Positions 34,240 through 43,106 of a stretch of DNA of 64,000 nt are shown here, one piece after another. The notes below the pieces were generated by a model, which saw only the letters and a list, made by a program, of their open reading frames with translations, was not told where the DNA came from and ran no database searches. How positions within the stretch are numbered: the stretch's first letter is position 1; each line of letters begins with the position of its first letter. Source of the DNA: Clostridia bacterium (lineage in GTDB: Bacteria; Bacillota; Clostridia; Christensenellales; Borkfalkiaceae); NCBI GenBank assembly GCA_017886545.1, contig JAGHJS010000028.1, positions 116,423 through 180,422 on the forward strand, given 5' to 3'. The translations under genes were made by a program, and so were the position numbers.

Positions 34240-35670
34240 TTATTCAAATTTCAGTTTGTCCGCCTGGTAGTCCTCAAGCGAATAAGGGTACTTCCCGTCG
34301 AAACAGCCCGTGCAGAAGCCGTGTTTGCAGCCCGTGCACGCCTCTTTGAGCTGTTCGACTGTCATATAGGTAAGAGAATCGGCGCCGATGAAGTCGCAGA
34401 TCTCTTTGACCGATTTGTTTGCTCCGATGAGCTGGGAATACGTTTCGATGTCGATGCCGAGGTGGCACGGGTGCCTGACGACGGGCGAACTTGCCATCAT
34501 ATGCACTTCGCGCGCGCCGCCGTCGCGCAGCATCTTCACGATCTTGCGGCTGGTCGTGCCGCGGACGATGGAGTCGTCGATGATGATGACGCTCTTGCCC
34601 TCGATGTTCGCGCGCAGCGCGTTCATCTTGACGCTGACGCTGTGCTCGCGCATGCGCTGATCGGGCTGGATGAACGTTCTGCCGACGTATCGGTTTTTCG
34701 CGAGTGCCTCCACAAAGGGGATGCCCGATTCCTCCGAATAGCCCTTTGCGGCGACAAGCCCCGAATCGGGCACGCCGCTGACAAGATCCGCCTTGATCTG
34801 CGGGTTGTTCCGCGCAAGGATGCGCCCTGCCGCCTTCCGCGCCGCATAGACGCTCAGCCCGTCGATGATGCTGTCGGGACGGGCGAAATACACATATTCA
34901 AAAATGCAGCTCGCGGACTTCTTCCCTGCCGTATCGAGGAAGAAAGAACGTTCGCCCTGCGCATCAAGCACGACCACTTCACCCGGCTTTACGTCGCGGG
35001 TATAGACGGCGCACACGGCGTCGAGCGCGCACGTTTCGCTGGCGACGACGGTATCGTCGAGACTCTTGCCGAGCACGAGCGGACGGATCCCGTACGGGTC
35101 GCGCACGGCGATGAGCTTATCCGCCGTCATCACGACGAGCGCGTACGCGCCGCGGATGCGCTCGCAGGCGGCGAGCACGCCCTTAACGATGTCCCCGTCG
35201 CTGTATTTGTTGATGAGCAGCGCAATGACTTCGGAATCGATGCTCGTCTGAAAGACCGCGTTGTCCGCGATCAGCTCTTCGCGCAGCTGTTTTGTGTTGG
35301 TGAGGTTGCCGTTGTGCGCAAGCGCCATTTTCCCGCACTTACCCGTGAACACGATGGGCTGCGCGTTCAGAAGAGAGCTGGCGCCCGTCGTGGAATAGCG
35401 CACGTGCCCGATCGCGATATCCCCTTCGGGAAGCTCCTGCAAATGCCCGTCCGAGAAGACTTCGGGGATCAGTCCCATCCCCTTGTAATACTGGATCTTG
35501 TTCGCATAGGCAACGGCGATACCGCCGCTCTCCTGCCCTCTGTGCTGCAAAGCATACAGACCGTAATAGACGGTGTGCGCAACGTCGCGCGTTTCGTTGC
35601 TGTATACGCCGAACACGCCGCACTCTTCATGCATGCTGTCGAACGGAAGTTTTCCGTCACGTAAGTACAT
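34240..35670 (-). CDS. purF: Amidophosphoribosyltransferase
   Basis: A 476-residue PurF, the committed step from PRPP to phosphoribosylamine. Starting at ATG 35670 (AGGAGGG), a 16-residue propeptide MYLRDGKLPFDSMHEE precedes CGVFGVY, whose Cys becomes the N-terminal nucleophile. The PRPP loop is SVIIIDDSIVRGTTS. Cysteines in the C-terminal part (ACTGCKHGFCTGC and others) fit the [4Fe-4S] Bacillus-type enzyme. A longer upstream frame has no ribosome site and is not PurF-like. Confidence 0.96.
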   Translation of the reverse strand: MYLRDGKLPFDSMHEECGVFGVYSNETRDVAHTVYYGLYALQHRGQESGGIAVAYANKIQYYKGMGLIPEVFSDGHLQELPEGDIAIGHVRYSTTGASSLLNAQPIVFTGKCGKMALAHNGNLTNTKQLREELIADNAVFQTSIDSEVIALLINKYSDGDIVKGVLAACERIRGAYALVVMTADKLIAVRDPYGIRPLVLGKSLDDTVVASETCALDAVCAVYTRDVKPGEVVVLDAQGERSFFLDTAGKKSASCIFEYVYFARPDSIIDGLSVYAARKAAGRILARNNPQIKADLVSGVPDSGLVAAKGYSEESGIPFVEALAKNRYVGRTFIQPDQRMREHSVSVKMNALRANIEGKSVIIIDDSIVRGTTSRKIVKMLRDGGAREVHMMASSPVVRHPCHLGIDIETYSQLIGANKSVKEICDFIGADSLTYMTVEQLKEACTGCKHGFCTGCFDGKYPYSLEDYQADKLKFE

Positions 35671-35759
35671 CCTGCCCTCCTGAATAACCTGCCGACCGAA
35701 ACGAGAAGAAGGCGCGGCGCAGCGGCGCCGCGCCGCACGGGAACTTTTATCCGCGTGGC

Positions 35760-36467
35760 TCACTTGCCCGTGAGGCGGGCGAACACTTCTTTGTATGCGT
35801 CTTCGACGCCGCCCATATCGCGGCGGAACCTGTCTTTATCCAGCTTCTCGCCCGTAGTCATATCCCAGAAACGGCAGGTATCGGGCGAAATTTCGTCCGC
35901 CAGAATGATCTGCCCTTTGAACCTGCCGAACTCAAGTTTGAAATCGATGAGGTCAATGTTCAGCCCTTTAAAGAACTCCTTCATCACGTCGTTCACCTTG
36001 AACGCCATGTTCTTGATGGTTTCCAGCTCTTCGGGCGTGGCAAGCTCCATCGCGAGCGCCTGGTAATCGTTGATGAGGGGGTCGCCCAGATCGTCGTTTT
36101 TATAACTGAACTCAAAGCAGGTCACAGGCAGTTTTTTGCCTTCGGGCACGCCGTAGCGCTTGGAAAAGCTGCCAGCCGCCGTATTGCGGATGATGACCTC
36201 GAGCGGCACGATCTGCACCTTTTTCACCGCCGTTTCGCGGTCGGAAAGCTCCTCCACATAATGCGTGGGGATGCCGTGCTGCTCCATAAGGCGGAACATC
36301 ATGTTGCTCATGCGGTTGTTGATGACGCCCTTGCCGGCGATCGTGCCCTTTTTGAGCCCGTTGAACGCAGTCGCGTCGTCTTTATAGTCCACGATGACGA
36401 TGTCGGGATCGCCCGTGGCGTACACCTTCTTCGCCTTGCCCTCGTAGAGCTGACCGAGTTTCTGCAT
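35760..36467 (-). CDS. purC: SAICAR synthetase
   Basis: A 235-residue Pur[96 protein letters not shown]. It joins CAIR and aspartate using ATP. Fifty-nine bases separate it from purE and 89 from purF. Confidence 0.97.
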   Translation of the reverse strand: MQKLGQLYEGKAKKVYATGDPDIVIVDYKDDATAFNGLKKGTIAGKGVINNRMSNMMFRLMEQHGIPTHYVEELSDRETAVKKVQIVPLEVIIRNTAAGSFSKRYGVPEGKKLPVTCFEFSYKNDDLGDPLINDYQALAMELATPEELETIKNMAFKVNDVMKEFFKGLNIDLIDFKLEFGRFKGQIILADEISPDTCRFWDMTTGEKLDKDRFRRDMGGVEDAYKEVFARLTGK

Positions 36468-36526
36468 TGTTACTCTCCTCCAAAAAAATTTTTGCCTGAA
36501 TTTCAGGGATCGTACGATCTGTTCTC

Positions 36527-37015
36527 TTACAGTTCCTGCTGCAGCGCGGCGTCGTCCGCGGCGATCTTCTCCGCCATCGCCTGTTTATACGCGGCGAGCT
36601 TTTCGGCGATCTGCGGGTATTTGAGCCCGAGCATCTGCAACGCCAGAAGCCCTGCGTTTTCGCCGCCGTTCACGCCGACCGTCGCTACGGGGATGCCGGA
36701 AGGCATCTGCACGATGGACAGAAGGCTGTCAAGCCCGCCCATCATATCCGTCTTGACGGGCAGCCCGATGACGGGCAGCGTCGTGTACGCGGCAATGACG
36801 CCGCCGAGGTGCGCGGCTTTCCCTGCCGCACAGATGATGACTTCGACGCCGCGCTCTTTGGCGCCCGCCGCAAAGGCATGCGCCTCATCGGGCGTACGGT
36901 GCGCGGAGATGACGCGCACTTCGGGTTTTTCACCGAACTTTTCCAGCACCGCAATCGCGGGTTTTACAACGGGCAGATCGGACTTGCTGCCCATAAGGAT
37001 CGCTACTTTTGCCAT
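36527..37015 (-). CDS. purE: 5-(carboxyamino)imidazole ribonucleotide mutase (PurE)
   Basis: A 162-residue PurE from ATG 37015 (AAAGGAG upstream): [80 protein letters not shown]. First gene of the operon. No purK is in the window. The leader has a 16-bp palindrome, ATGCCGC-AC-GCGGCAT (37064-37079), and a single PurBox-like CGCGAACAGTA that is too weak to assign. I could not place a convincing promoter. Confidence 0.96.
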   Translation of the reverse strand: MAKVAILMGSKSDLPVVKPAIAVLEKFGEKPEVRVISAHRTPDEAHAFAAGAKERGVEVIICAAGKAAHLGGVIAAYTTLPVIGLPVKTDMMGGLDSLLSIVQMPSGIPVATVGVNGGENAGLLALQMLGLKYPQIAEKLAAYKQAMAEKIAADDAALQQEL

Positions 37016-37098
37016 ACAACTTCTCCTTTGAAAACACCGCCGTGCCCCACGCGGTTTAAAACCATGCCGCACGCGGCATACTGTTCGCGGAGGGTACC

Positions 37099-37392
37099 AT
37101 GCTGCGGTATATCGTTCTGATCGTTTATCTCGCTGCCGTAAATATCTACGGGTTTGTGCTCGTACGCTCGCTGCGCAATGCCATGCTCGAACGCAGCGGC
37201 ACCGCCGCAAAAAAATGGAAGCTGCTCCTTGCGGGGCTTTTGGGCGGGGCGCTCGCCGGATACATCGCCATGTTCCTGCTGCGATGCGGCACGGACGACG
37301 CCCTGCTGATGCTTGCGATGCCCATGCTGATCGCGCTAAATGCCTATGCCCTGTATCTGCTGCTCCGCGCCATCACACCTGTCCTCGCCTGA
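37099..37392 (+). CDS. DUF1294-like small membrane protein
   Basis: Ninety-seven residues with three hydrophobic segments (about 4-22, 43-62 and 70-95). The middle LLLAGLLGGALAGYIAMFLLRCGTDD follows the LLGG..GA..GM...RHKT pattern of DUF1294 proteins, with the usual His/Lys residues changed. GGAGG lies six bases before ATG 37099. Divergent to purE and convergent with the RNA gene at 37404-37641. Function unknown. Confidence 0.65.
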   Translation: MLRYIVLIVYLAAVNIYGFVLVRSLRNAMLERSGTAAKKWKLLLAGLLGGALAGYIAMFLLRCGTDDALLMLAMPMLIALNAYALYLLLRAITPVLA

Positions 37393-37403
37393 ACGCCGTG
37401 AGC

Positions 37404-37653
37404 AAAAAAACAGACCCACAAGCGTGCGCGGATGCGCACCGCTTTCGGATCTGCCCTGCGGTTTCTATGTACGCTGCGCCTTCGGCGCAAAGGTGATGCA
37501 GTTATAAGCCGCCGCGCGGGAAGTTCCGCACGCCGGAGCGCTGCCGTGCGCTGCCTGCTGTTTTCCCATAAGCGCTTCCTCTTCTGCCGCCGAAAGCTGC
37601 CGTGCCGCATGGCATCCTGCCTGCGGAAGGCGCGTCCGAACATTCACAGTATA
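37404..37653 (-). ncRNA. Structured small RNA with own promoter and terminator; candidate 6S RNA
   Basis: Minus strand: extended -10 TGC-TATACT (37648-37656). The predicted start G at 37641 opens GTTCGGA. TTCGGA can pair with TCCGAA (37444-37449) about 190 bases later, so the ends close on each other. Between them lie a long imperfect rod (GGGAA/TTCCC, CGCAC/GTGCG) and a small hairpin TGCGCC-GAA-GGCGCA on the 3' side. A strong terminator follows: CAGATCC..GTGCGC-ATCC-GCGCAC..GGGTCTG then seven T. No reading frame of note. Size and layout fit 6S RNA, but the family is not proven. Confidence 0.45.
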
Positions 37654-37751
37654 GCACAAATCCCTTCTTTTAAAAACTGTTTGAACACACTTTTCGCAAA
37701 ATTTTGCGCGGGAAATTTTTTTTGTTACCCTATTAAAATACTTGACAGCCA

Positions 37752-37782
37752 TACAGCCGGCGGATGCGATCCGCCGGCTGTA
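37752..37782. terminator. mscL terminator hairpin
   Basis: TACAGCCGGCGGAT-GCG-ATCCGCCGGCTGTA, a 14-bp perfect stem directly after the mscL stop, with a moderate T-rich stretch (AAGTATTTTAATAG) on the minus side. Confidence 0.65.
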
Positions 37783-37786
37783 CAAT

Positions 37787-38470
37787 TTATTCCTGTTCCG
37801 GTGTTTTTTTACCGTCTGCAGACGCTGCCGCTTCCGTCTTTTTCCCGGAATTGCCGTCGCGCAGCAGATCGCGGATCTCGGCAAGCAGCTTTTCGACATT
37901 TTCGCTGTCAGCCGCAGGCACGGGCGCGGGAACAGGTGCCGGAGCGGGAGCGGGCTCCGCCTCTTTGGCGGGTTCCGCCGGCTCTTCCTCTTTTTTTGCA
38001 AGTTTCTCTTTCAGAGCAGCACTGCCTTCGCGGATCCGCTTACCGACCTTGCGCACGATGCGCACCGCCGTAAAGATGACGATCGCATCGATCAGGAAGG
38101 TCAGCACCGCCATGATGAGGTTGCCGTAGTTGAGGGTGATCGCTTCCGTCACGACCTCGACACCCTCAACGATCTTTGTCGTTTCGGGACGCAGTACAAC
38201 GACCAGTTCGCTGAAATTGTTGCCGACCAGCAGCGCGATGAGCGGCTTGATGATGTCGTTGACGACGCTGTTCACGATTGCCGTGAATGCAGCACCGATG
38301 ACGAGACCGACGGCAAGGTCGATGATGTTCCCGCGGGATATAAAGGCTTTGAAATCCTTCCAGAAGGAACCCTTCTCCTTTTTCGCGCGGCGCTCCGCGC
38401 GTTCCGCACGCTTGCGCGCGCGGCGTTCCGCTTTTGTTTCGGCCGACGCCGCTTTCTTTGCTTCTTCCAT
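37787..38470 (-). CDS. mscL: Large-conductance mechanosensitive channel MscL with long N- and C-terminal extensions
   Basis: A 227-residue protein; E. coli MscL has 136. Residues 1-35 are an unusual Lys/Arg/Ala-rich extension. The channel core begins [41 protein letters not shown] (TM1 about 48-72), with TM2 at about 114-137 ([22 protein letters not shown]). The normal C-terminal helical bundle is reached through an Ala/Pro/Glu linker (about 162-187) before [17 protein letters not shown]. Pentameric emergency valve for osmotic downshock. ATG 38470 follows AGGAG. Downstream of a HAD phosphatase gene, 49 bp away. Confidence 0.9.
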   Translation of the reverse strand: MEEAKKAASAETKAERRARKRAERAERRAKKEKGSFWKDFKAFISRGNIIDLAVGLVIGAAFTAIVNSVVNDIIKPLIALLVGNNFSELVVVLRPETTKIVEGVEVVTEAITLNYGNLIMAVLTFLIDAIVIFTAVRIVRKVGKRIREGSAALKEKLAKKEEEPAEPAKEAEPAPAPAPVPAPVPAADSENVEKLLAEIRDLLRDGNSGKKTEAAASADGKKTPEQE

Positions 38471-38519
38471 GCGTACTCTCCTGAAATTTATTTTTTGCAA
38501 AACTTGCTTTTTATGTAAA

Positions 38520-39350
38520 TTATTTATAGCGTCCGAGATTCTGCATAAGAAATTTGACGACGGCATCCTCTTCGGAATAGCCGATCACGCCCGTCGCCAC
38601 CGCCTTGAGCATTTCGTCCGCGTTTTTTACGGCATACGATTCGTCTGCCGCAAGAAACAGCTCCCTGTCGTTGAGAGCGTCGCCGAACGCGACCAACCTA
38701 TCCGCCCCGAGGAGCTCCTTGACGCGAAGCGCCCCTTCGCCCTTCGATGTGCCCGCCGGCATGATCTCGCACCAATAGTCGGTATTGTATGTTTCCCTCT
38801 CAAAAATACACTTCAGATCGCTGTGCTGCAGCACCTCTTCATACAGACCGTTCAGATTTTCTTTGGCGCTGATGCAGTTGAAGTAAAAAATGTCGTCCCC
38901 GACCAACTCGTCGCGGCTGGCGACGGGGCGAAAGCGCGGATCCCCCGCTCGGCGCGCCAGATAGCGCCGCACGCCCGCGGTCGCGCGATCCTCCACCCAC
39001 GAAACGCGTTCCTGCGTTCCCCGGAAGGAATATACCAGCGGCCATACGTCATGGCGCGCAAACAGATCGCGTAAAAAATCCAGCTGCCCGCGGTTGAAAT
39101 GGTTGTTGTAGAGCATTTTTCCGCTCCACGGCTCCATAACGACCGCGCCGTTATACAGAACGACGGGCAGGTTCTGCCGCAGACCCCACAACGCCTTTGC
39201 CGCGGAGTTGAGCGAGCGTGCGGTCGCATACGTAAATTGCAACCCATCGTCGTCGATCAGCCTGTTCAGATTTTGCAAACTGTAAGCGGAGATCCGCTCC
39301 TCTGCCGTCAGCAGGGTCCCGTCCAGGTCGGATACAAAGAGAGTCTTCAA
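38520..39350 (-). CDS. Cof-type HAD-superfamily phosphatase
   Basis: A 276-residue HAD IIB (Cof) hydrolase. Motif [11 protein letters not shown], motif II TYATARS, motif III Lys in [16 protein letters not shown], motif [16 protein letters not shown] large alpha/beta cap lies between. Probably a sugar- or flavin-phosphate phosphatase; substrate unknown. It begins with TTG at 39350 (GGGGG eight bases before); the longer upstream frame covers the promoter and is not coding. Confidence 0.87.
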   Translation of the reverse strand: MKTLFVSDLDGTLLTAEERISAYSLQNLNRLIDDDGLQFTYATARSLNSAAKALWGLRQNLPVVLYNGAVVMEPWSGKMLYNNHFNRGQLDFLRDLFARHDVWPLVYSFRGTQERVSWVEDRATAGVRRYLARRAGDPRFRPVASRDELVGDDIFYFNCISAKENLNGLYEEVLQHSDLKCIFERETYNTDYWCEIMPAGTSKGEGALRVKELLGADRLVAFGDALNDRELFLAADESYAVKNADEMLKAVATGVIGYSEEDAVVKFLMQNLGRYK

Positions 39351-39380
39351 AATAAATGCCCCCTGCCTGTATTTTGGAGT

Positions 39381-39409
39381 ATTGTACCATATTCGGGAGA
39401 AAAAAGCAA
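39381..39409 (-). promoter_or_regulatory. Promoter of the HAD-mscL operon
   Basis: Minus strand TTGCTT (39404-39409), 17 bases, TACAAT (39381-39386), about 30 bp before the TTG start. Confidence 0.7.
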
Positions 39410-39490
39410 CGGTTCTTTTCCGACGGCACGATTTTTCAGAGAATGACCCATTTATTGCTTTTTTGCAACAATCCCACACAAAAAACAAAC

Positions 39491-39514
39491 AAACGGCGGG
39501 AAAACCCGCCGTTT
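39491..39514 (-). terminator. Terminator of the ABC uptake operon
   Basis: AAACGGCGGG-AAAA-CCCGCCGTTT; on the minus strand followed by GTTTGTTTTTTG. Fifteen bases after the ATPase stop. Confidence 0.8.
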
Positions 39515-39528
39515 TACTGCAATTCCGT

Positions 39529-40209
39529 TCAAGTTTCCGCTTCGCCGAGAAGCGCGGCAAGCAGCTCTTTTTTGACAGGAGCGTCTGCCCCGTACTGCCG
39601 CGGAAGAGGCATATCCGACGATACGTCCGCCTTTATCCGCCCGCCCTCGCCGAGCACGAGCACCCGATGCGCGAGCATGCACGCCTCCTCCACATCGTGC
39701 GTGACAAAGACCGCCGTCGGCTTCCGCTCCCGCCACAATTCGCAGAAAGTGCCGATAAGGCGGATCTTGAGCGCCGTGTCCAGAGAAGAGAACGGCTCGT
39801 CCATGAGGAACAGCTCTGCGGGATGCAGGAATGCGCGCGCCACGGAGACACGCTGCGCCTGCCCGCCCGAAAGCTCCGCTGGATATGCGTTCCGCTTTTC
39901 GGAAAGGCCAACGCGCTCCAGCATCTCCGCGATCCGCGCCCCGTCTTTGCAGACGAGGCGAAGATTCCCATCGACCGTGAGATTGGGGACAAGGCGGGGC
40001 TGCTGGAAGATATACGAACAGCGCAGCCCGGCAGGCTCGATCGTTCCCTCACACGGCGTAAGCCCCGCAAGCACGTTCAGAAGCGTGGTTTTACCGCAAC
40101 CGGACGCGCCGAGAAGGCAGGTGATCTCCCCCTCCTCTAAATCGAGCGCGAAATGCTCATAGACGGTCAGCGCACCGTATCGCTTTGTAAGGTCTCTGAT
40201 ACGGATCAT
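39529..40209 (-). CDS. ABC transporter ATP-binding protein (NitT/TauT type)
   Basis: A 226-residue ATPase: Walker A GASGCGKTT, Q-loop FQQPRLVPNLTV, signature LSGGQAQRVSVARAFLH, Walker B LFLMDEPFSSLD, H-loop VTHDVEEA. The subfamily is that of SsuB/TauB/ThiZ-like importers. The ATG overlaps the permease stop by four bases. Supplies energy to the permease and binding protein encoded upstream in the same operon. Confidence 0.92.
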   Translation of the reverse strand: MIRIRDLTKRYGALTVYEHFALDLEEGEITCLLGASGCGKTTLLNVLAGLTPCEGTIEPAGLRCSYIFQQPRLVPNLTVDGNLRLVCKDGARIAEMLERVGLSEKRNAYPAELSGGQAQRVSVARAFLHPAELFLMDEPFSSLDTALKIRLIGTFCELWRERKPTAVFVTHDVEEACMLAHRVLVLGEGGRIKADVSSDMPLPRQYGADAPVKKELLAALLGEAET

Positions 40210-41042
40210 ACGGCGCCTCCTTTCCAGCGGGCGGTGATGCGGGTGAGAAAATGCAACGCAAACTCAAACAGCCCGCCGACAAGCAGTGCCAGGATGGTCA
40301 GCGCGAACATTTCGGCGACCTGCAGGTAGTTCGCCGCCTCGTGCATCATACCGCCGAGGGAACGGAACGTGCTCACGAGCACCTCCGCAGAGATCGTGAC
40401 TTTGAGCGAAAGCGACAGGTTCGGCCCCGCCTGCGAAAAGACGGCGGGCAGCATCCCGGGCACGGCGATCTTGCACAGCACCTCCCTGCGGGGGACGCCG
40501 TACACGCGCGCCATTTCAAAGAGCTGCGGGTCGATCTCACCATACGCCGCCATGAGCTGCGCGTAGGTGACGGGGAAAAGCATCAGAAAGGTGACGATGA
40601 CGGGGGCGACAAGCGGCGTCGACCAGATGAGGAGCATGAGGGTGATCGCCATGGTCGGCAGCGTACGGAACACGCTGACAAAGGGCGCGAAAAAGCTGCG
40701 GAACTTTTTGCTCGCAACGCCCGCCGCCGCAAACAGGACGGCAAACGCAAACGCGAGCAGCCAGCCCGCAACAGTGCGCCAAAGCGTGCCGCCGAAGGAC
40801 TCCCAGAACGTGCCGCTTGCAAACAGCGCGCCGAGTTCGCGCATGGTCTCCGTAAAAGACGGCACGACATATTCGTTGCCGACCGCAAAATACGCGGCGA
40901 CCCACACGCCCCACATCACGGCGACGGCGAGAACGGAAAAAAGATAGTTCCACCTGTATTTGCGGAAATGCGCGGCAAGCCTTCCCCGCATTTTTGCGGG
41001 GAAGGCTCTTTCCGTTTTGATCTTTTTGCCGTTTTCCGTCAC
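40206..41042 (-). CDS. ABC transporter permease (NitT/TauT type)
   Basis: A 278-residue permease with about six membrane segments, starting near residue 32 (WNYLFSVLAVAVMWGVWVAAYF). The EAA-loop motif is present (AYGEIDPQLFEMARVYGVPRREVLCKIAVPGMLPAVFSQ). The same family transports nitrate, sulfonates or thiamine precursors; the substrate here is not evident. Lies between the binding-protein gene (22 bp) and the ATPase gene (overlap). Confidence 0.9.
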   Translation of the reverse strand: MTENGKKIKTERAFPAKMRGRLAAHFRKYRWNYLFSVLAVAVMWGVWVAAYFAVGNEYVVPSFTETMRELGALFASGTFWESFGGTLWRTVAGWLLAFAFAVLFAAAGVASKKFRSFFAPFVSVFRTLPTMAITLMLLIWSTPLVAPVIVTFLMLFPVTYAQLMAAYGEIDPQLFEMARVYGVPRREVLCKIAVPGMLPAVFSQAGPNLSLSLKVTISAEVLVSTFRSLGGMMHEAANYLQVAEMFALTILALLVGGLFEFALHFLTRITARWKGGAV

Positions 41043-41064
41043 ACTGCTGCTCCTTGCCTTCTGC

Positions 41065-42117
41065 TTATTCGCCGACCGTATATTCGATGCCGTTTGCTTT
41101 CAAGACCGACTGCAGCGTCAGCCCGACTACATTCGAAAGCTGAATGCAGCCGACGCGCTTCCCTTCCAGAAGCGTCGCCAGATTGTCCGCCGTGATCTGC
41201 GTATCGGTATGCTTTGCGGAAAGGATATAGATATTGCCGTGCGTGAGCGTGGCAAGCATCTGATAATTTTCGCCCGAGCCGAGCAGTTTTGCCGCGGCAT
41301 TGACGGGCAGAACGCAGATCTCCGCCTGCGGATCTTCCCCCGTAACGTACGTTTGGATCGTCGTTGCGGGCACAACATTGTAACTGAGGTCGCAGCCGAA
41401 TTCATTCTCATCGTTCAGCAGCTGCGCCATCGAAAGAGCGGGCGCGCCGTCGGGCATATATACGTCGACGTCGAGCGCGGCGTCGGTCACGGAACCCGCT
41501 TCCGCCGAGCCGCTGTAATAGAATGCGTCGGACGCGCTGTAGGTCTGGTCGCCCACGCCCGAAAGTTCGGCAAGGAATGCCGTTACGTCCGCCTTGCTGT
41601 CCTGCGCGGAAACATAGCTGATGGCGCAGTTTTCAATGACCGAAGCGGTCAGATTTTTTTCACTGAACGTCGGCGTAGTCCCCGAAGGCAGATGCGAAGA
41701 GACCGCATCCACGACCGCCGCAATATCCACGCTGTCGTTATTGACCCACTCGCAGCTCGCCTGTACTGCCGCCGTAAACGAGGCGATAAAAGCAGGTTCC
41801 GCTTCGATCAGCGACTTTTTGGCGACCAACACAGCCTGCGGATACCCGTCTTCGCCGTACAGCGCCTGCAGATCGCCCACGACCTCGAGGCGCATGCCGT
41901 CGGCATTGTCTGCCGTAGCTTTGACTTTCGCCGAGACGGCAGGCTCCGCCGCGACCATATAGTCGAAATCGGCACTCGGCGTGATCTCGTTGGCGGGATC
42001 GCTGATGTTGACGAGGGTCACGCCCTCTTCCGCCGTCTTTTCATCGCACGCCGAAAATGCTACCGCGCCGAATGCCAGCATGCAGACCGCAAGCAGGCAG
42101 ACCAAAAACTTTTTCAT
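41065..42117 (-). CDS. ABC transporter substrate-binding lipoprotein, apparently circularly permuted
   Basis: A 350-residue protein. Signal peptide with lipobox FSAC (Cys24). In SsuA/ThiY-like proteins the N-lobe (PDGAPAL.., then ..L.GK.VG..) comes first and the second lobe (DY.VA.EPA.., then ..VAKKSL..) later. Here the order is reversed: EGVTLVN..FDYMVAAEPA (33-64), GDLQALYG (81-88) and AVLVAKKSL (95-103) come first; after a Ser/Ala/Asp-rich linker (about 186-216), VDVYMPDGAPALSMAQLL (217-234), LPVNAAAKLLGSGENY (270-285) and EGKRVGCIQL (318-327) follow, to the C-terminus. The cut falls where the chain crosses between lobes. Start ATG 42117 follows AAGGAG. Substrate unknown. Confidence 0.85.
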   Translation of the reverse strand: MKKFLVCLLAVCMLAFGAVAFSACDEKTAEEGVTLVNISDPANEITPSADFDYMVAAEPAVSAKVKATADNADGMRLEVVGDLQALYGEDGYPQAVLVAKKSLIEAEPAFIASFTAAVQASCEWVNNDSVDIAAVVDAVSSHLPSGTTPTFSEKNLTASVIENCAISYVSAQDSKADVTAFLAELSGVGDQTYSASDAFYYSGSAEAGSVTDAALDVDVYMPDGAPALSMAQLLNDENEFGCDLSYNVVPATTIQTYVTGEDPQAEICVLPVNAAAKLLGSGENYQMLATLTHGNIYILSAKHTDTQITADNLATLLEGKRVGCIQLSNVVGLTLQSVLKANGIEYTVGE

Positions 42118-42270
42118 TTTTCCGTTCTCCTTTTGCCCCGCCGAAAACGCCCCCTTTGCAGACGGCAAAGAGGGCGAAAACGGCATGCGGAAAACATACC
42201 GTAACAGCTACAGCTTCTCCCCCTTTTCCGTCGGGCGGACCCTCCGGCGCAGGCTTCGATCATTGTATCG
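42118..42270 (-). promoter_or_regulatory. Structured leader of the ABC operon (possible riboswitch/attenuator, unclassified)
   Basis: About 150 bases of leader on the minus strand, with GGAGGGTCCGCCCGACGGAA and GGGGGAGAAGCTGTAGC, a hairpin ACGG..ATG/CAT..CCGT, then a terminator-like stem CGCCC.CTTTGC / GCAAAG.GGGCG ending in TTTTC before the ribosome site. No TPP (CUGAGA) or SAM signature is visible. Confidence 0.45.
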
Positions 42271-42276
42271 GCAACA

Positions 42277-42305
42277 ATTATACTATGCCGCCCTGCAAAA
42301 AGCAA
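42277..42305 (-). promoter_or_regulatory. Promoter of the ABC uptake operon
   Basis: Minus strand TTGCTT (42300-42305), 17 bases, TATAAT (42277-42282). Confidence 0.7.
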
Positions 42306-42411
42306 GTATTTCGCGCCCGCGAACTACCGCCGCATACGGCGGCTTTCCGAAAAAGCGGCGGGCAATACCCGAACGGCGCATAAAAACCGCGTCGCTGCGC
42401 ATGCTTTTGGT

Positions 42412-43032
42412 ATGTTAAAGAGAATCGTCACCCTTTCGGCGGCGGCGGTCTGCCTCGCGGCGGCGCTGCTCGTCATTTATAATTTTACGACGGTCAAACA
42501 CGCCGAACGTGCGGCAAAATTCGCCGCCGACGCGTATGAGTGCTCCGTACCCCTTGAACTGCCCGACGTGTATGCCGCACGCCTTCGCAGAGAAGAAACG
42601 CGCAACCCCGTACGCCTGCTTACCTGCGCGCGCATGCATCCGAACGAAGCGGACGGACACGCCGCAGGCGAAGCCCGCCCGCATACCGCCCCGAATACGG
42701 AACCGGCACCGCGCGGCGAAACGCGGCGTGAAAGGGCTCCCCGTCAGGATATGCGCCTTGCAATGCCGCCGCACGGCTGCGCGGCGCGCCTGCCCTTCCC
42801 CATGCGCCTGTTCGGCGAGCACGGGTTTATCCTGCTCTTTTTGCCGCTGCCCGCGCCCTGTCCGCCCGTTCAGCCGCCGACAGATCCTGAAACGCCCGAT
42901 ACGGACGTTCCCGAACAACCCGCCGTTCCTGACGGGGAACAGGACCCGAGCGAAACGCCCGAAGCGCCTCCCGCTGACGGCGGCGAGCAGCCGACCGTCG
43001 TGGACGAGGCGGAAGAGCCCGCCGCCGAATGA
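42412..43032 (+). CDS. Hypothetical protein with N-terminal membrane anchor and Pro/Glu-rich tail
   Basis: A 206-residue frame. Residues about 4-24 (RIVTLSAAAVCLAAALLVIY) form a signal anchor; the middle is basic and low in recognisable structure; the last 60 residues are Pro/Asp/Glu-rich. No ribosome site precedes ATG 42412, which weakens the call. A clear plus-strand terminator (43064-43088) right after the stop supports transcription in this direction. A minus-strand frame of similar length overlaps it. Unknown function. Confidence 0.4.
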   Translation: MLKRIVTLSAAAVCLAAALLVIYNFTTVKHAERAAKFAADAYECSVPLELPDVYAARLRREETRNPVRLLTCARMHPNEADGHAAGEARPHTAPNTEPAPRGETRRERAPRQDMRLAMPPHGCAARLPFPMRLFGEHGFILLFLPLPAPCPPVQPPTDPETPDTDVPEQPAVPDGEQDPSETPEAPPADGGEQPTVVDEAEEPAAE

Positions 43033-43063
43033 CGGGAACCGTTGAAAAACGTACGACGGCAAA

Positions 43064-43088
43064 GCCGCCGCGGAAAATCCGCGGCGGC
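43064..43088 (+). terminator. Plus-strand terminator
   Basis: GCCGCCGCGGA-AAA-TCCGCGGCGGC followed by CGATTTTTTATCC on the plus strand. The minus side has only TTTGCC. Confidence 0.75.
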
Positions 43089-43106
43089 CGATTTTTTATC
43101 CTGTCG

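Noticed and set aside
37064..37089. PurBox-like CGCGAACAGTA upstream of purE
   Set aside because: Only one imperfect copy is seen, whereas PurR control in Bacillus needs two inverted boxes about 16-17 bp apart.
42118..42270. TPP riboswitch before the NitT/TauT-type ABC operon
   Set aside because: The conserved CUGAGA and the GACCUGAUC-type helix are absent, so the leader is left unclassified.
42415..43062. Minus-strand frame overlapping the hypothetical gene at 42412
   Set aside because: Its composition is that of a high-GC shadow; the plus-strand terminator directly after 43032 favours the other strand.
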